64,000 bases of DNA, from assembly GCF_004011695.2 (NCBI RefSeq), contig NC_082412.1, positions 558,001 to 622,000 on the forward strand, read 5' to 3'. Positions 1 through 11,619 of the stretch are shown here, one piece after another (the first letter of the stretch is position 1; every line of letters begins with the position of its first letter). This DNA is from Ascochyta rabiei. Lineage: Eukaryota > Ascomycota > Dothideomycetes > Pleosporales > Didymellaceae. The position numbers and the translations under genes were made by a program. The notes beneath the pieces are model-generated. The model did not search any database, had not been told where the DNA came from, and was given only the letters and a program-made list of their open reading frames with translations.

Positions 1-1150
1 TATACCTCTGTATTATGCAACTAGGTTTAGTGTTCCTAGATAATGTCTAATATTAAGTGTATTATAGCTGCTAATTTGTTAAACGTAGTAACTGCTGCGT
101 TTATCTAGAAGTTAAGCTTTTCCTTCTACGCCTGTAGCTCTCCTTGCGTAATCTCTATTATAAACTAGCTAACTGTAGATCCCTCTATATATAGCATTAG
201 GATATTAGCAACCTTAGTAATGTCCTTACTCTTAATAGCCTTTAAGACTAATAACTACCACACTACCCTCTCTCCTAGTTCTAGCTCTTTCTGTGCGATT
301 GCCCTTTACTGCAATATTGTATTTTAGGTATAGTTAAGTAGATATAAAGAAGTTATAAGCTAATATTATAAGGGGGGAAAATTAGAAGTAATAGGGTAGC
401 TCTGCTTTAAGAGTGTGCTAGGCAGCTGTAGGCCTGCTTTTTCTTCTGCGCTTTTACTTACTGTTTATGTTTTTTACCTACTATTTGTAGTTTTACTTAC
501 TTACTTTTACTTAATATAACTATTAATTATTTATAAACAGTTGTTTTAGTTGTAAGCTGTTAGCTTGCACCTTTCTCTATTCTTAGTAAGTGACTAGGCT
601 AAGTTATCTTCGCTAGCGTTAAGTTTCAGCTAATTAGGAGTTAACTAGTAAGACCTAGCAACTGCTAATTAGCTTGTGGCTTTAGCGGTTAGGACGTTAC
701 CCCTCTATCCTTAGCAGTCTGTCCTATAGACTACACTACTATTCCTTATTATTAGGGTCTAAATTAGATAAGTTATTGTATATTTTGTAATATAGTCTTT
801 TATACTATGTAAGAGGTTAAGAGTACATTTTAATACTTAGAAAGTTGTAATTAGCAGGTGCTCTTACCTTGCCTGCTGGAATAGGGGTACTTAAATTCTT
901 AGCAGCCTTACTTTATCTACTCTGTTAAAACATGTCCTTATAGTTTTAATTCTAGGTATCTTCTCTCTATACCTTTATAAGTCCCTTCTCTTCTAACTAA
1001 ATATCCTCTAGTAAAAGCTTACAGAACTTCTTTATTCTCTACCCTAGTACTATATGTAGCATTCTAGTTCTGTTAAGGTCTTTAAGTAAATAGGTGCCCC
1101 TGTCTAGCTGTATTCTGTTAAGTAACACTTAGTATAGCCTAAGCTACTTC
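1..1150 (-). other. 3' remainder of gypsy-1, poorly resolved
   Basis: This stretch follows the integrase of the minus-strand gypsy-1 element and should hold the integrase C-terminus, the untranslated 3' region and possibly the LTR. Both strands are closed by TAG and TAA in all frames and I cannot align a recognisable domain. It contains an imperfect 14-bp inverted repeat at 630-666. A purine run near 371-384 lies on the plus strand, the wrong strand for the polypurine tract of a minus-strand element. The left boundary of gypsy-1 is outside the window or unrecognisable. Confidence 0.4.
630..666. repeat. Inverted repeat (14-bp arms), copy 1
   Basis: GCTAATTAGGAGTT and AACTGCTAATTAGC are near-perfect inverted copies separated by a short loop that includes TAGTAAGACCT. 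A homologous structure is at 12190-12224. Confidence 0.75.
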
Positions 1151-2110
1151 TTTCTTAACTTCTTATCTCTAGACATGTTATTTTATCCTACTAAGTCCTA
1201 CAGTAGAACTACGTCTCTAGGGTTAATCTGTTTATACAAAATATTGTTGTTTTTATCCTTATATTTCTTTTTTAACGCTCTTAGTTAATTAGTTATACTA
1301 ACTACATCTTTTAGAAACTAATCCTAGAGATCTAACTATATAGCCCTAATTGCAAGTAGTTAAGCTCTGTTTTTAACCTTCTAGAATAGTAGTGTTTGCT
1401 ATGTTAGTAGTAACAGTTTAATTAGAAGGACTAGGTTCTAGCTAGTAATAAGTTAATATGCTAAGTATCCTATAGATTGTATAGAGATCCTATTAGCTAA
1501 GAGCACTATTAGGAGGTTGTCTACCTATAACCGCTTAAGCTTTATAAGTGCATTAATAATAGGTTTATGTCTACCCTCTAAATTTCCTATTACTTAAGGG
1601 TTATATGTAGATGCCTATACCCTCTTAATCCTATAGATTAAAGTAAGCCTCTTAACTACTTTAACAAAGTCTAGCCTGCTGTTAACAATAAGTCTTCTTA
1701 TCGTGCTCTACCTACAGATAATATCTTTATATAAGAACTTTACTACTGTTAATAACTTATTATTATAAAGCGCTCTTGCCTCTATCTACCTACTTAAGTA
1801 TTCTCTAGCTGCAACTAGGTACTAGAAGCCTCTGCTTATTAGTATATATATAACGTTAATAGTAACTAACTCCTACAGCGTATAGGAGTAGGTACTAGTT
1901 AACATATCCTTTCTAATCTTAGTTACTCTAAGTTAGTACTCCTTACATGTAGAGATTTTTCTTTTAACACTCCTATACATGTTAAGCTAGTAGTATTATT
2001 AAGAGACTATAGAGAACACTGCGTTTATACCTCTATAGCTAATAGTTTAGTAGATATCCTATATAACTGCTGTTTAGATATCTATATTATAAACTACACG
2101 CCTAATAGCA
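1150..2110 (-). pseudogene. gypsy-1 integrase (decayed)
   Basis: Read on the minus strand, this matches a Ty3/gypsy integrase of the kind common in ascomycetes. An HHCC zinc-binding region is recognisable near 1985-2100 (pattern YYWLNMYRS, then C-K-E-Y), in which the expected second Cys and one His now read Tyr. The core domain follows towards lower coordinates, with SRGF.YLVAAREYLS, then KRVQASTYNP and GNLEGRHKPIINAL, the part that normally holds the third acidic residue. The domain would join element cDNA to the host chromosome. Many in-frame stops mean it is dead. All changes I can judge are C-to-T or G-to-A. Exact ends are approximate. Confidence 0.72.
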
Positions 2111-2399
2111 ATATTTCTAAATATTTTCTAGAATAAGTATCTGTCCCTCTTAAAGAAGTTTATAGCTTTCTTCTTCTAAGCCCTATACTCTTTCCTACTT
2201 AACCTAACTAGGGTCTTTAGAGAGTGTAGAAAAACAGCAATGTCCTCTAATTCCTAGGAGTATTCCTATCTTAGAATCTAGGTAGTCCTTGTGTTAACCT
2301 GGTTACCTAACACTACGTTTACTATTAGGTTTTTAACAAACTCTTTAACGTTAGATCTCGGTTTTTCTAGGTTCTCCTACCCCTCTAGCTTTAGGTTTC

Positions 2400-3259
2400 T
2401 TAAAAGTACGTCTGTAACTATGTTCTTCTTTCCTAGTATATGTTGTATTTTAAAGTCCTAAAGTAGAATTGTAGCAAGCTACCTGTTTATAACTAAGCCT
2501 AGAAGGTCTAATAACAACCTGTTTAGCTAGGTAATTAATATCTACGTGTTAGTCTTAATAATAAAGTGTATACTATATAGCTTTATCCTAAACTTCTTAA
2601 GTGCCTAAACGACTACCTTATATTTAAGCTTTATTAAGTACTACCTACTTTCTACCTTAGACTAGATAGTGCGTTTAAACCTGTATAGGTGTTGTTTTCT
2701 GTCTAAGCCTATTTGTTTAAGGCATACTCCTACGCCTTTATTGCTTACATTAACTAAGAGAAATACTAAACTAGGATTTTAGTAAGATATTGTTATAAGC
2801 GTAGGTGCGTTAATAATGTGCTCTTTTAGGAGTAACATTAAGCTCTGTTCTACGTTGCCCTATTGCTATACTACGTTATTCTTTAATAACTAAAATAATA
2901 GCTTTACCTTTAAGGCAAATAAGGGTATCTAGATGTAGTAGTAAACTACAATTCCTCTAAACATCTAGACCTCCTTTAGGTTCTAGTACTCTAGCTAATT
3001 TATAATTTTGTTAACTATCTTTTATGCTAGATATTGTCCTTCTACTAAAACCTTATAGCTAACTACCCCTAATTAATTATGTCCCTAGTAGTATTTAAGT
3101 CCTAACACTGTGCTGCTAGCTCTTTCTACGTCTGTAAGGACCCTATCTAGTTACTAGATGTGCTTAAGTATATATTGCCTAACACTAGGTAAAGCCTCCT
3201 TACTATTATAATCTGTCTTTAGAGTACTACTATTAACGTTGTTAAGGAAAGGAATTGTA
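2400..3259 (-). pseudogene. gypsy-1 reverse transcriptase (3' part) and RNase H, decayed
   Basis: The minus strand reads through the end of the RT palm and into RNase H. The catalytic box is at 3238-3249 and now reads F-L-N-N, where this family has F-L-D-D. The connection motif (FRGIVVYYYI.IPLFALK) lies near 2900-2990 and the RNase H segment (VNVSNKGVGV, then ALKKFRI.LYSIHFIIKTNT) at about 2450-2800, followed by the usual HILGKKNIVTDVL motif. The RNase H Asp codons also read Asn. The 5' part of the RT is on the far side of pogo-A1 at 5127-5800, so the DNA transposon landed inside the RT domain. Confidence 0.8.
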
Positions 3260-3261
3260 TA

Positions 3262-5124
3262 ACGTACTCCACGGGTAAGCGGATTAAACAGGTAAGCGGA
3301 TCACTCTGCCAAGACCACACCAAACCTCCACCTTACCACGCAATGCCTTAACAACAACATCAATCTACGCCCTTAAGAGAAGCTGTGATACAGCTTGCGC
3401 TCCAGGCAATTAAATAAGACGCAACGCTTACTCTGTAACGCGCTGCAGTTATATATAACGCGCCTTACAGCACACTACATGCTTAATACACAGAACAACC
3501 TGCATAAGCTGATTATACGCCAGTTTAACAGATTATAGACCAGACTAAGGAGGACGTAATTACTAAGTACATCCTTAAGCTAGATGCACAAGGATTTGCC
3601 CCTTAGCTGGCTGCTATAGCTGATATAGCTAATTCTTTACGTGCTAAGCGCAATATGGGCCATGTTAGCATAAACTGGCCTAACACGTTTATTAAGCGCC
3701 GCCCTAACCTTAAAGTAAGGTTTAATTGCAAGTACGACTACAAGAGAGGTCTCTGTAAGGATCTAGAGATTATTAGGGGCTGGTTTAGGCTTGTAGCAAA
3801 TGTTAAAGCTAAGTATAGTATCTAGGACAATAACACATACAACTTTAATAAGACAGGCTTTATAATAGGCCAGATATTGACAGGAGTAGTTGTTACAGGC
3901 TTAGAGCGTTAAGGACAGCTAAAGGCAATGCAGCAGGGCAATTAAGAGTGGACAATAGTCATACAGGGCATTAATGGCACAGGGTAGGCTATTCTACCCT
4001 TTATTATCTTCAAAGGCTGCAACCACCTCTCTGCCTGGTACAAAGAGGACAATCTGCCCCATGACTGGGTTATTAGAGTCTCTGAGAACAGATAGACTAC
4101 TAACAAGCTTGGTCTAGACTGGTTAAAGCACTTTAATGCCTATACAAAGACGCGCACCTAAGGAGTACACTAGCTGCTCCTTATTAACAGCTACAAGAGC
4201 CACAACTCCCTTAACTTCTAATAATACTGTAAGGAAGTAAAGATTGTTACACTGTGTATGCCTCTACACTTATCTCACCTCTTATAACTACTAGATGTAG
4301 GTTATTTTGCCCCTCTAAAGAAGGTATATAGGCGCTAAGCTAACAATCTTATATATAACTACATTACTTATATTACTAAAACTAAGTTTCTACTATGCTT
4401 TATAGACGCCTATAAGGAGACATTTACTTCTAGCAATATCTAAGGAGGCTTCTAAGGCGCTGAAATAGTCCCCCTTAACCCAGAACGGGTTATAATGGGT
4501 CTTAATGTCCGCCTACGTACCCTACCGCTACCTACTATAGAAGATAAGCCCTAGCAGTCCCAAACCCCAAGCACTACCCTGCAATTAGGGTCGCAATCAA
4601 CGCTTGTTTAAGAGAGGATTTAAAGGCATACGAGCAGCTTACCAACTTTAATAGTTAAGGCCATTAAAAAGCTTGCTAAAGGCGCAGCTATAGTAGCGCA
4701 TAAGCTAGTGTTAGCTTAAAGGGAGATTACTGGGCTTCGAGCAGCAAATAAGGCTGCTACGCGACGTGAATCGCATAAAAGAAAGCGATTACAGCAGGAG
4801 AGAGTCCTAACAGCTAAGGAAGGCCTTTAATTAACTACTCTAACTAAGTTTAGGGCGCGTGGTAATAGTAAGAAGGCAAAGAAGCGAGTGTGCGCTAAAG
4901 GAGGGGAAGTAACCTAAAGACGCTGTATAAAGTGCTACAACGTTAGACATAACTTACGTACATATAAGAAGGCTATAGAAAATGTTTCTAAATAATATTA
5001 TATACTGCACTACTGTATACAAGGCCAAATTGGGCTAATGCGAGCTATAATAGGGTAGAGATTTGGTGTGGTCTTGGCAGAGTGATCCGCTCACCCGTTT
5101 GATCCGCTTACCCGTGGAGTACGT
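3262..5124 (+). mobile_element. pogo-A1, Fot/pogo (Tc1/mariner superfamily) DNA transposon
   Basis: This is a complete 1863-bp element flanked by the target duplication TA (3260-3261 and 5125-5126). The termini are inverted copies of ACGTACTCCACGGG, followed by two subterminal copies of GGTAAGCGGAT separated by a short AT spacer; the same arrangement is inverted at the right end. The single gene is a transposase. The element sits in the RT domain of gypsy-1 and is therefore younger. It has exactly the same length as the copies at 29842-31704 and 32507-34369, so point changes rather than indels separate them. It keeps more TGG, CCA and TCA than its surroundings, especially at the ends. Confidence 0.95.
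3343..4995 (+). pseudogene. pogo-A1 transposase (550 codons, many stops)
   Basis: From the ATG at 3343 one frame runs for 550 codons to TAA at 4993-4995 without any frameshift, but with many internal TAA and TAG codons. The order is an N-terminal psq-like helix-turn-helix (residues 10-50), a CENP-B/Tc5-type DNA-binding region (about 65-135) and a DDE_1 catalytic core. The catalytic positions are residues 169 (now Asn in YNFNKTGF), 282 (now Asn in LLLINSYKSH) and 318 (Asp in LLDVGYF), a DD35D spacing. The C-terminus carries a retroviral-type zinc knuckle CX2CX4HX4C at residues 528-541, whose last Cys reads Tyr. It would bind the inverted ends and cut and paste at TA. It is inactive. Confidence 0.92.
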
Positions 5125-5126
5125 TA

Positions 5127-5800
5127 TAGCTAGTATTCCTTAAGAATCTTTATTATAATTCTTTAGAATACAGCTACTAAGTTAGTAGCCACTTAAATAA
5201 GGGTACATAATTATAAAAGGCTAATCAGCGTTATACCTGCTGTTATGTCTCTACTATCTTTATATAGTGTTATCTAGTTATAACTAGAAAAGAAGTCTAT
5301 AAGTAATAATATCTTATAGATAGTAAGCCTCTTAGAGAACTTATCTGTAGTTAGTAGGGTTCCTGTATCTTAAATGTAGACTATCTTTATGTATTAAGCG
5401 TTATTAATAAACTTAAATCTGCTATTTTTCTTAGACACTAAATGCTATAGGTTTCTGTATTAGCTGTTGCATTGCTTAAGTGTTCCTTATCCTAACCTGT
5501 TGTTTAACATCTTAATAGGTTCTCCTTCTAGGCTTCTTATAATAGAGAAGGTCTTAACCTACTAAGCTTTATGTAAGATTGTCCTAATTTAGTATAGAGG
5601 AGAAACCTCCTTTTAAATCTGCCTAGATTTAGAAAAAGTAAAAGCTATAGCTGCTTCTCTGTTTAGGATTATTTCCTTAAAGAGTGCTATCTCTGCTAGG
5701 AACAGAGTATTACTAAATTTCTAGTCTCTTATTCTCTAGGGAGTAAGCCTTTTTCCTCTTAGGAAAGGGGCATATTACCTTTTAAATAAGTAATTAAAAG
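5127..5800 (-). pseudogene. gypsy-1 reverse transcriptase (5' part), decayed
   Basis: On the minus strand this is the N-terminal half of a gypsy reverse transcriptase, cut off from its catalytic half by pogo-A1. Recognisable stretches are a segment near 5590-5640 preceding SPLY.IRTILHKA, the RFKFINNA.YIK segment near 5370-5420, and RLTIYKILLLIDFFSSYN followed by ITLYKDSRDIT near 5230-5340, which corresponds to the first conserved Asp and the substrate-binding strand of the palm. Several stop codons interrupt it. It belongs directly upstream of 2400-3259 in the same element. Confidence 0.8.
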
Positions 5801-6508
5801 GCCTAATATTATAGGGTCTTAAACTTAGTGTTAGCTGCTGTTGTTTATATGCACCTCTTTTCTAGTCTTCCTAACTAAGTTCTATAGGTTTACTAGGTTG
5901 TAAAATATTAAAAGGTTAAACTTTTACTTGTACTTGTTTATAGAGTATGTTAACTTCTTAGTTTTTAACTATGCTATGCTAACCCCTTATTCTTAATAAT
6001 TATAAGTTTATTTAGGATAGTAATATAAGAGAGTCCTTATCTAAATGTACTTGCCTAGAGTCCCCTCCCTTAGAGATCTATTAGAGACTACTAGCAATAT
6101 TCTGTGTAAAGAAAAAACTACTTAGGCCTTTTAAGATTCCTAAGTCTATAGTTGTACGTAGGAAGTATTAGTTTACTTCTACTAAGTAATAGAACTTTAG
6201 TGTAATTAGGTCTTTACTAGTATTAGAATATCCTAACCTAATTAAGGAGTTCCCCTAACTTTTCCCTTATCCTAGTTATACTTAACTAGGGTAGAGTAGT
6301 AAGAAGATAGGTCTAATACAACAAAAGTAGCGTTCCTTCTGCTATTATTAGATATAATATAGCACGTAGTTCTTCTAAACACGTTGTATTATATAGCTAG
6401 TCTTACTAACAAGCACTATAGCGTTCTAAGGATAACTAATCTTATTAGGTTCCTTATAAGTCTAAAGTGCGTTAAGGTTATACCTTCTCTAATCTAGACT
6501 AGAACATT
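5801..6508 (-). pseudogene. gypsy-1 protease/linker region, decayed
   Basis: This continues the gypsy-1 polyprotein upstream of the reverse transcriptase on the minus strand and ends at the copia-1 target site. By position it should include the pepsin-like protease and the protease-RT linker. A linker motif resembling PFNYLFKR precedes the RT near 5770-5810, but I cannot pin down the D[ST]G triad. The frame is closed by numerous TAG and TAA codons. Confidence 0.45.
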
Positions 6509-6513
6509 CTATA
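6509..6513. repeat. Target-site duplication of copia-1 (left)
   Basis: CTATA immediately precedes the left LTR and is repeated exactly at 11788-11792 after the right LTR. A 5-bp duplication is typical of Ty1/copia integration. Confidence 0.9.
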
Positions 6514-6681
6514 TGTCAGATTGGATGGTAATAGTAATAAGTTAATAATAATGTATTAATGTTCTGTTGTTGTTCTATATAAGGGTGATTTTTGTCTTAT
6601 CTAGGTTCTAGTAGGGGCCTCTACACAGTTTCTTAGCAGGTATATTACCTAACCTATTTCTCTAATACCTTTTATTTAACA
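6514..6681 (-). repeat. copia-1 3' LTR
   Basis: 168 bp, TG...CA. It is a direct repeat of 11620-11787 and contains the conserved run GGGTGATTTTTGTCTTATCT. The LTR would supply polyadenylation of the leftward transcript. Confidence 0.93.
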
Positions 6682-6698
6682 CACCCCCTTAGCTTAGA
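6682..6698 (-). promoter_or_regulatory. copia-1 polypurine tract
   Basis: Immediately inside the 3' LTR the minus strand reads AGCTAAGGGGGTG, ending at the LTR border. This is the plus-strand DNA primer site of an LTR retrotransposon and confirms leftward orientation. The same core abuts the 3' LTR of copia-2 at 46061-46073. Confidence 0.8.
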
Positions 6699-6699
6699 A

Positions 6700-8700
6700 T
6701 CCTATTGTAAGCTGCGCAAACTAGTTCATTAACTCTTTAACGTAAGGTCCTCTAGTTGCTCTTACATCTTCTTAAGCAGGATATCCCTTAATATACCGTT
6801 CTAGCCCTTAACAAGTCCTAACTAATCAAGAAAGCTAGCCTATTTGCTAATTAGCAACAACTTTATAAATCTATCTGCGATTATATTATTAGATAGAATG
6901 TATTCTACTTTAATTATTTTGCAGTTAACTTCTTATTATAACTAGTAGTTGTGTATATTAACATACTAAAGTTTAGTTTATATCTTAGTAATGTCTGTAC
7001 TAACCAGATGTATTATCTATATATTATTAAATTTAATTGTAATTATAGGATTGCTTAGGGTTACCTAAAGCTCTTTTAATAGTTTAGAGGTGAATATTAC
7101 TTCCTTAGATACTTAGGACAGTGCTAGGAGCTTATCCTTAGTGGTTAACGTTGTAACAGTATCTTGTTTATTTGCTCTCTAGGCAATAAGTCCTCTAAAT
7201 AGCTTAATAGCGTATCCTTGGGAACTCTTCTAGTCTAAAGTATTGTTAGCAAATAATACGTTGCTTGCAACTTTAAGTCCTTTACCCTATCTAAAGTTAA
7301 GTAATAGATTCCTTGTCTTCTGAAGGTACAGAAGCACTTAGTTAGCAGCGTCTTAGTGTTTATTACTTAGGTTAAGTAGGAAGTGTATAAGTTGTAACGT
7401 AGCAAACGCTATATTAGGTTAAGTAGTTACTGCTGCAAATAACAGGGATCTAATCTTTTGCTAATATTAATTAATCTCTAGTAGTTTAGCTAGACTATTT
7501 CTAGGCTTAAATTTAATTCTAGACATTAGCGTATTATGCCTCACGTTCTGTCTAGTTACTGATTAACTAATCTTGTTAACGTATGTAGCTTGTAACAATT
7601 AAATTGTCTATTACTATCTATTATGTTAGACTTCTACACTAAGGAACTATTAAAGGTTATCTCCTCTAGTGCACAGGTATCACTCCTGTATCTGTTTAAT
7701 AGCATTATCTACCTCTTATTTGTACTTTAGGTAGTATATAATTATAATATTATCTATATAGAAGAAGATAATTATTCTATCCTTAATTATACAGCATAGC
7801 TCTTATAGTACTTATTTAAATCTAATTCTAGCTAATATTACTGTAAATTCCTTCTGCTATAGTAGAGGGGAGATGTAGAGTCTATATAAGGCTTTCTATA
7901 CCTTTAGTAAGGTGCCTATCTTCTAGTATCCTTTTAGCATCCTTATATATATTTTGTAGTTAATAGCTGTATAGTCAAACGCATTTATAACATCCTATTA
8001 TTTTAGTTTAAGATTGTATTTTGCAGTAATTACTATTAGCATTCCAAGTAATTACCCTATAAGTGTTGCTGCATATATGTCTTATAACGTAATATTATAT
8101 TATTAGTCTCCTCTAACTATAAGCCTTGCTTTATACTTGTTAAGGTAGTAGTACTTATTAAACCTATATATATAGACCTATATACAGTTAAGTATTTATT
8201 ATCTAGACTTCTAAACTAGAGTTACTAGAAATTTAGTCTATAACTCTATTTATTTGTAGCTTTATAGGTGTTTGTTTTCTGCTTGTTTAAACATCTTGTA
8301 GAGAGGGTGCTCCTTTAGCTGTAAGTATGCTGTAGGTAATAGTAGGAGTTTATTCTAATGAATCTTAATTCCATTTGCTATAATCCTCTTTATTTAAGCT
8401 TTATTAAAAGGTTTTCCTTTATGTTAACTAAGGTGTTCTGCCTTAGTGCCTGCTATAAATGTAGCTGCCTACAGCGTTATTACAGACGTTCCTTAGTGTT
8501 ATTTAAGTTAGTCTGTTGTCTTATTATAGCTTATCTATTTAGTTAGGAATGCTGCTAGTAGAGTAGTTAGTAGAGGCGTTAGGTACGCCTCTATAATCTT
8601 CCTGCCTTAGTAATATTAGAGTTGTTTAGCACGCAGAGTGTTCTCCTGCGTTGTTGTATCCTTATAGAACGTTTTAGTTTTACATATATAGCTCTATATA
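6700..8700 (-). pseudogene. copia-1 reverse transcriptase and RNase H, decayed
   Basis: The minus strand reads a Ty1/copia RT. The catalytic box is at 7749-7760 and now reads Y-I-D-N (expected YxDD), followed by the GDLQ-FLS-like motif and the thumb. RNase H continues to about 6700 with LDQKSSQGY, ANKQDTVTTLTTKDKLLAL (the TTEAE-like active site, here with Asp and Lys), and ends with TDRFTKLL. The C-terminus stops just before the polypurine tract. Many TAG/TAA codons disable it. The open stretch on the plus strand at 8358-8546 is an antisense shadow of this gene. Confidence 0.85.
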
Positions 8701-9900
8701 GCTAGAAGTTTAACTATACTAATCTAAGTTACAATTTCCTCTTATATATTGTGCATAAGGTTATCTATAATATCTACTTTCTTACTATTAAATATTGTTT
8801 CTTTATTAAACACCACGTTACAGGTGCTAATTACTTTAGCTATTAATAGAACCTAGATTTGGTATATGTTAGTAGACTAGTATCCTACTAAGTATCTAAT
8901 CTATACCTTTAGGTCTAGTCTTTATAGCCTTAACTTTCTTTAATAAGTGTTATTAGTTATAGTAAATGCTTTGCATCTGTATACTCTTAAGTAAGCCTAG
9001 TTTAGTTTTTAAGGTCTAGTAACTATGCTATTTATAGCAGCTGTGCGTATAAAGAATATTTTTTATAGTAATCTCTACTTGTTTAGATAATTTAGCGTCT
9101 AATTGTATAGGTATACTGCTGCTCTAGTAATTTCTAGCCAGAGTTCCTATACTAGATTTGCGTCTAGTTAAATTACGCGTACCTTCTCTTTTATTACACC
9201 CCCTAAGCGTTCTACTCCTCTATTTTAAGCTTATGTATATAGAGCAGAAGGCTTAAGTCTTATTAAGAGGGACGTGCACTATCTCTTAACCTCTTATTTA
9301 ACTGTAACAATTTTGTTATCTGTTTTAATTACCTTAACTATAATGTTAAAGTGTTTTTTTAAGAACTAGACAAAGATCCTAAGTAGACAGATAATAGATC
9401 TTACAGGCCTGTTGTCCTTAAAGTAGAAGTCCTACACGAACTAAGAGTGTTAGCAGGTAATAAGTATTTAACTCTTTTCCTTACTAAAGCTTCCTACTTT
9501 ATATTTATAGAAGTCTATAGCTATTTATTTAACTAGGCCTTTGTTGTTTACTTATAGGGTTCTTTATATTTAATACTTTAATTTTAATTATCTATATACG
9601 TTATATTGTACTGTTATAATACCTTTAATCTTTACCCCCTTAGATTAATACAAAGATGCTTAATTGCAGATAGTCCTAGATGTCTAAGCCTCTTATGCTA
9701 CATTATAGCTGTTGCTCTCTATAGTAATCTTCTATTACAATTTATACGCACATAGAGTGCTCCTGTAGCTATATTTAGTTGTTTAATAACCTACTATCTA
9801 AAGCCTTCTATTAGGATAGCAATAATGTTGCCGTTTCTTTAACGTAGCGTTGTTAGATCTTCTTAGTTATCTAACTTTATTCCTTATCTTTAGAGTAACC
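8700..9900 (-). pseudogene. copia-1 integrase, decayed
   Basis: On the minus strand the GAG-pre-integrase/zinc-binding motif (a W-lacking version of HKRLRHLG) lies at about 9685-9720. The integrase core follows to about 9000. The segment containing the third catalytic residue (RGVERLGGVIKEK), followed by ELWLEITRAAVYLYN, is near 9090-9250. The same segment is recognisable in copia-2, so the two elements are related lineages with different LTRs. Stops throughout show it is inactive. Confidence 0.8.
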
Positions 9901-11619
9901 TAAATAATACTAGGTTGCAGAGGAAATCTAGGCACTATGCGACATTGTCTAAGCGTAGTACTTATTTACCTTAAGATCCCCCTACTAATATATTAATTGT
10001 ACTATATCTTTGTATCTAGACCTTAGAGCTCCTAGTCTAGATATAATCTTCTATTACTAGCTGGCATACGTCTCTAAGTCTTAAGAGGTTATTACAGATA
10101 TGCGTAGTTAAGCTAGAATCTAGGAGAAATACCTCCATTAATAGATATCCTTAATTACTTACGCTATATACTGCTTTTATACTACCTTTATTAACCTAAA
10201 TAATTTTTTTAGCTATCTAGTTACTTAATAATCTTATCTAGTGTTTAAGACGTCTTAATGTGTAGTGTAATTAATTAAGACGCTGTTATTATTTGCAGTT
10301 ACTTAGCCTCTTAACACATTGCCTATATTCTCTTTTATAAGTTACTGTTATATTTAAGCTTATACTGTACTAGTTTTATAACACCTCTATTTAGCTTAAA
10401 CTACTTAGGTGCCTTAATTGTATTTACGTAGTAGTAGTTAGAAATATTATAACGCTGTTTACAGGCAGGATATATATCTCTAGCTCTTGCTGTATTCCTC
10501 TCTAGAAACTGCTTAGTTCTAGCACTTTAGCTATCTATCTTTCTTTTACTTTGCCTAGGGTTTCCCTAGCCTTAATATATATTGTTAGATAGCGCTCTTA
10601 GTTCTCTACTAAAGGCGTCCCTTTATAGGTTTAAGTTAGATTTACTACTTACTACGTATAATGCCTCTTCTACTGCAAAGGCGCTCTTAGGCTTTCCTCT
10701 TAGTAGATGTTAAAGGCTTATATAATTACAGAAGAGTTTTATTATTCTTTTCCTATTTATAGCTTTCTTATTGTATCCTAGCCCTTAGAACGCTGTAGTC
10801 TAGGTTAATGCTATCTTAGATACAGAGCCTAGAAAATTATTAATAACAGCTTATGTTTATATAACCTTAGCTACCTTAAGGGTCTTAGCTTAAGTTGCTG
10901 CCTAATTGTATTTACTTAGCTATGTCTCCTAATTTGCAGTTATTTGTATTAGTCTAAGTGCAGCGTAGTAGCTTTCTTATACTTACGCCTGTTCTTTATC
11001 TACATCTACTCTAACAGTGTCTTAGCAGGCAGTTATCTATTTACGTAGTGTTCTGTTTTCTACACAGCAGCTTAGCTACAGATATATTGTTACTGTTATA
11101 AGAATATACTTAACTGTTCTTAATATTTTACTTTTCTTATCTTAATAGTCTTTCTTAAGTATCTTGTATAACTTAAGGTAAAGCTTATAGTCTTTATAAT
11201 CTTCCTTATATACCTCTTGTCCCTTTTCTAAGAGGTCTAATACCTGTATTAGGATTATAAGTGTTTGTAGTACAGTTATTAACGTGTCTATTACTTTATG
11301 TGTTGTTCTGTACATTCTGCTTTAACCTACTTAGATAGTCAGTAATAACGTAGTTAAGGTGTTGCTTATGCTTATTACTAGTTTAAATTACGCAATTTCT
11401 AGAAGTAGTAGCGCCTCTAGTTGTATGCGTTAGAGTTGCACCCCTTTAGGGTCTGCTAGTAGCTATGTATCTTATAACTAGCACTTAATCTTAAGTTAGC
11501 AGTACTATGGGACCTAGTTACTTAAGTTGGTAAGAATAACCGTTGCGTCCCTCTAGCTTTAGCTACTCCCTATTTCGCTTGTTGTTAGCGCTTATCGTAG
11601 CGGCAGTAAGACTCTTAAT
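9901..11619 (-). pseudogene. copia-1 gag/protease region, decayed
   Basis: This fills the space between the 5' LTR (right) and the integrase on the minus strand, where a copia element encodes its gag and protease. I see no clear zinc knuckle or DSG triad, and the reading frames are broken every few dozen codons, so the assignment is by position. The minus strand immediately after the LTR begins TTAAGAGTCTTACTGCC, the probable primer-binding site region; the tRNA is not identified. Confidence 0.55.

Noticed and set aside
371..384. Purine run considered as a polypurine tract
   Set aside because: It is on the plus strand, whereas gypsy-1 is transcribed from the minus strand, and no LTR border follows.
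8358..8546. Open 62-codon frame on the plus strand
   Set aside because: It lies antisense to the copia-1 reverse transcriptase region and has no domain; the Leu/Cys-rich translation is a by-product of the AT-rich complement.
11600..11619. Primer-binding site of copia-1 matched to a named tRNA
   Set aside because: The sequence beside the LTR is in the right place but I could not match it confidently to a specific tRNA 3' end or anticodon-stem fragment.
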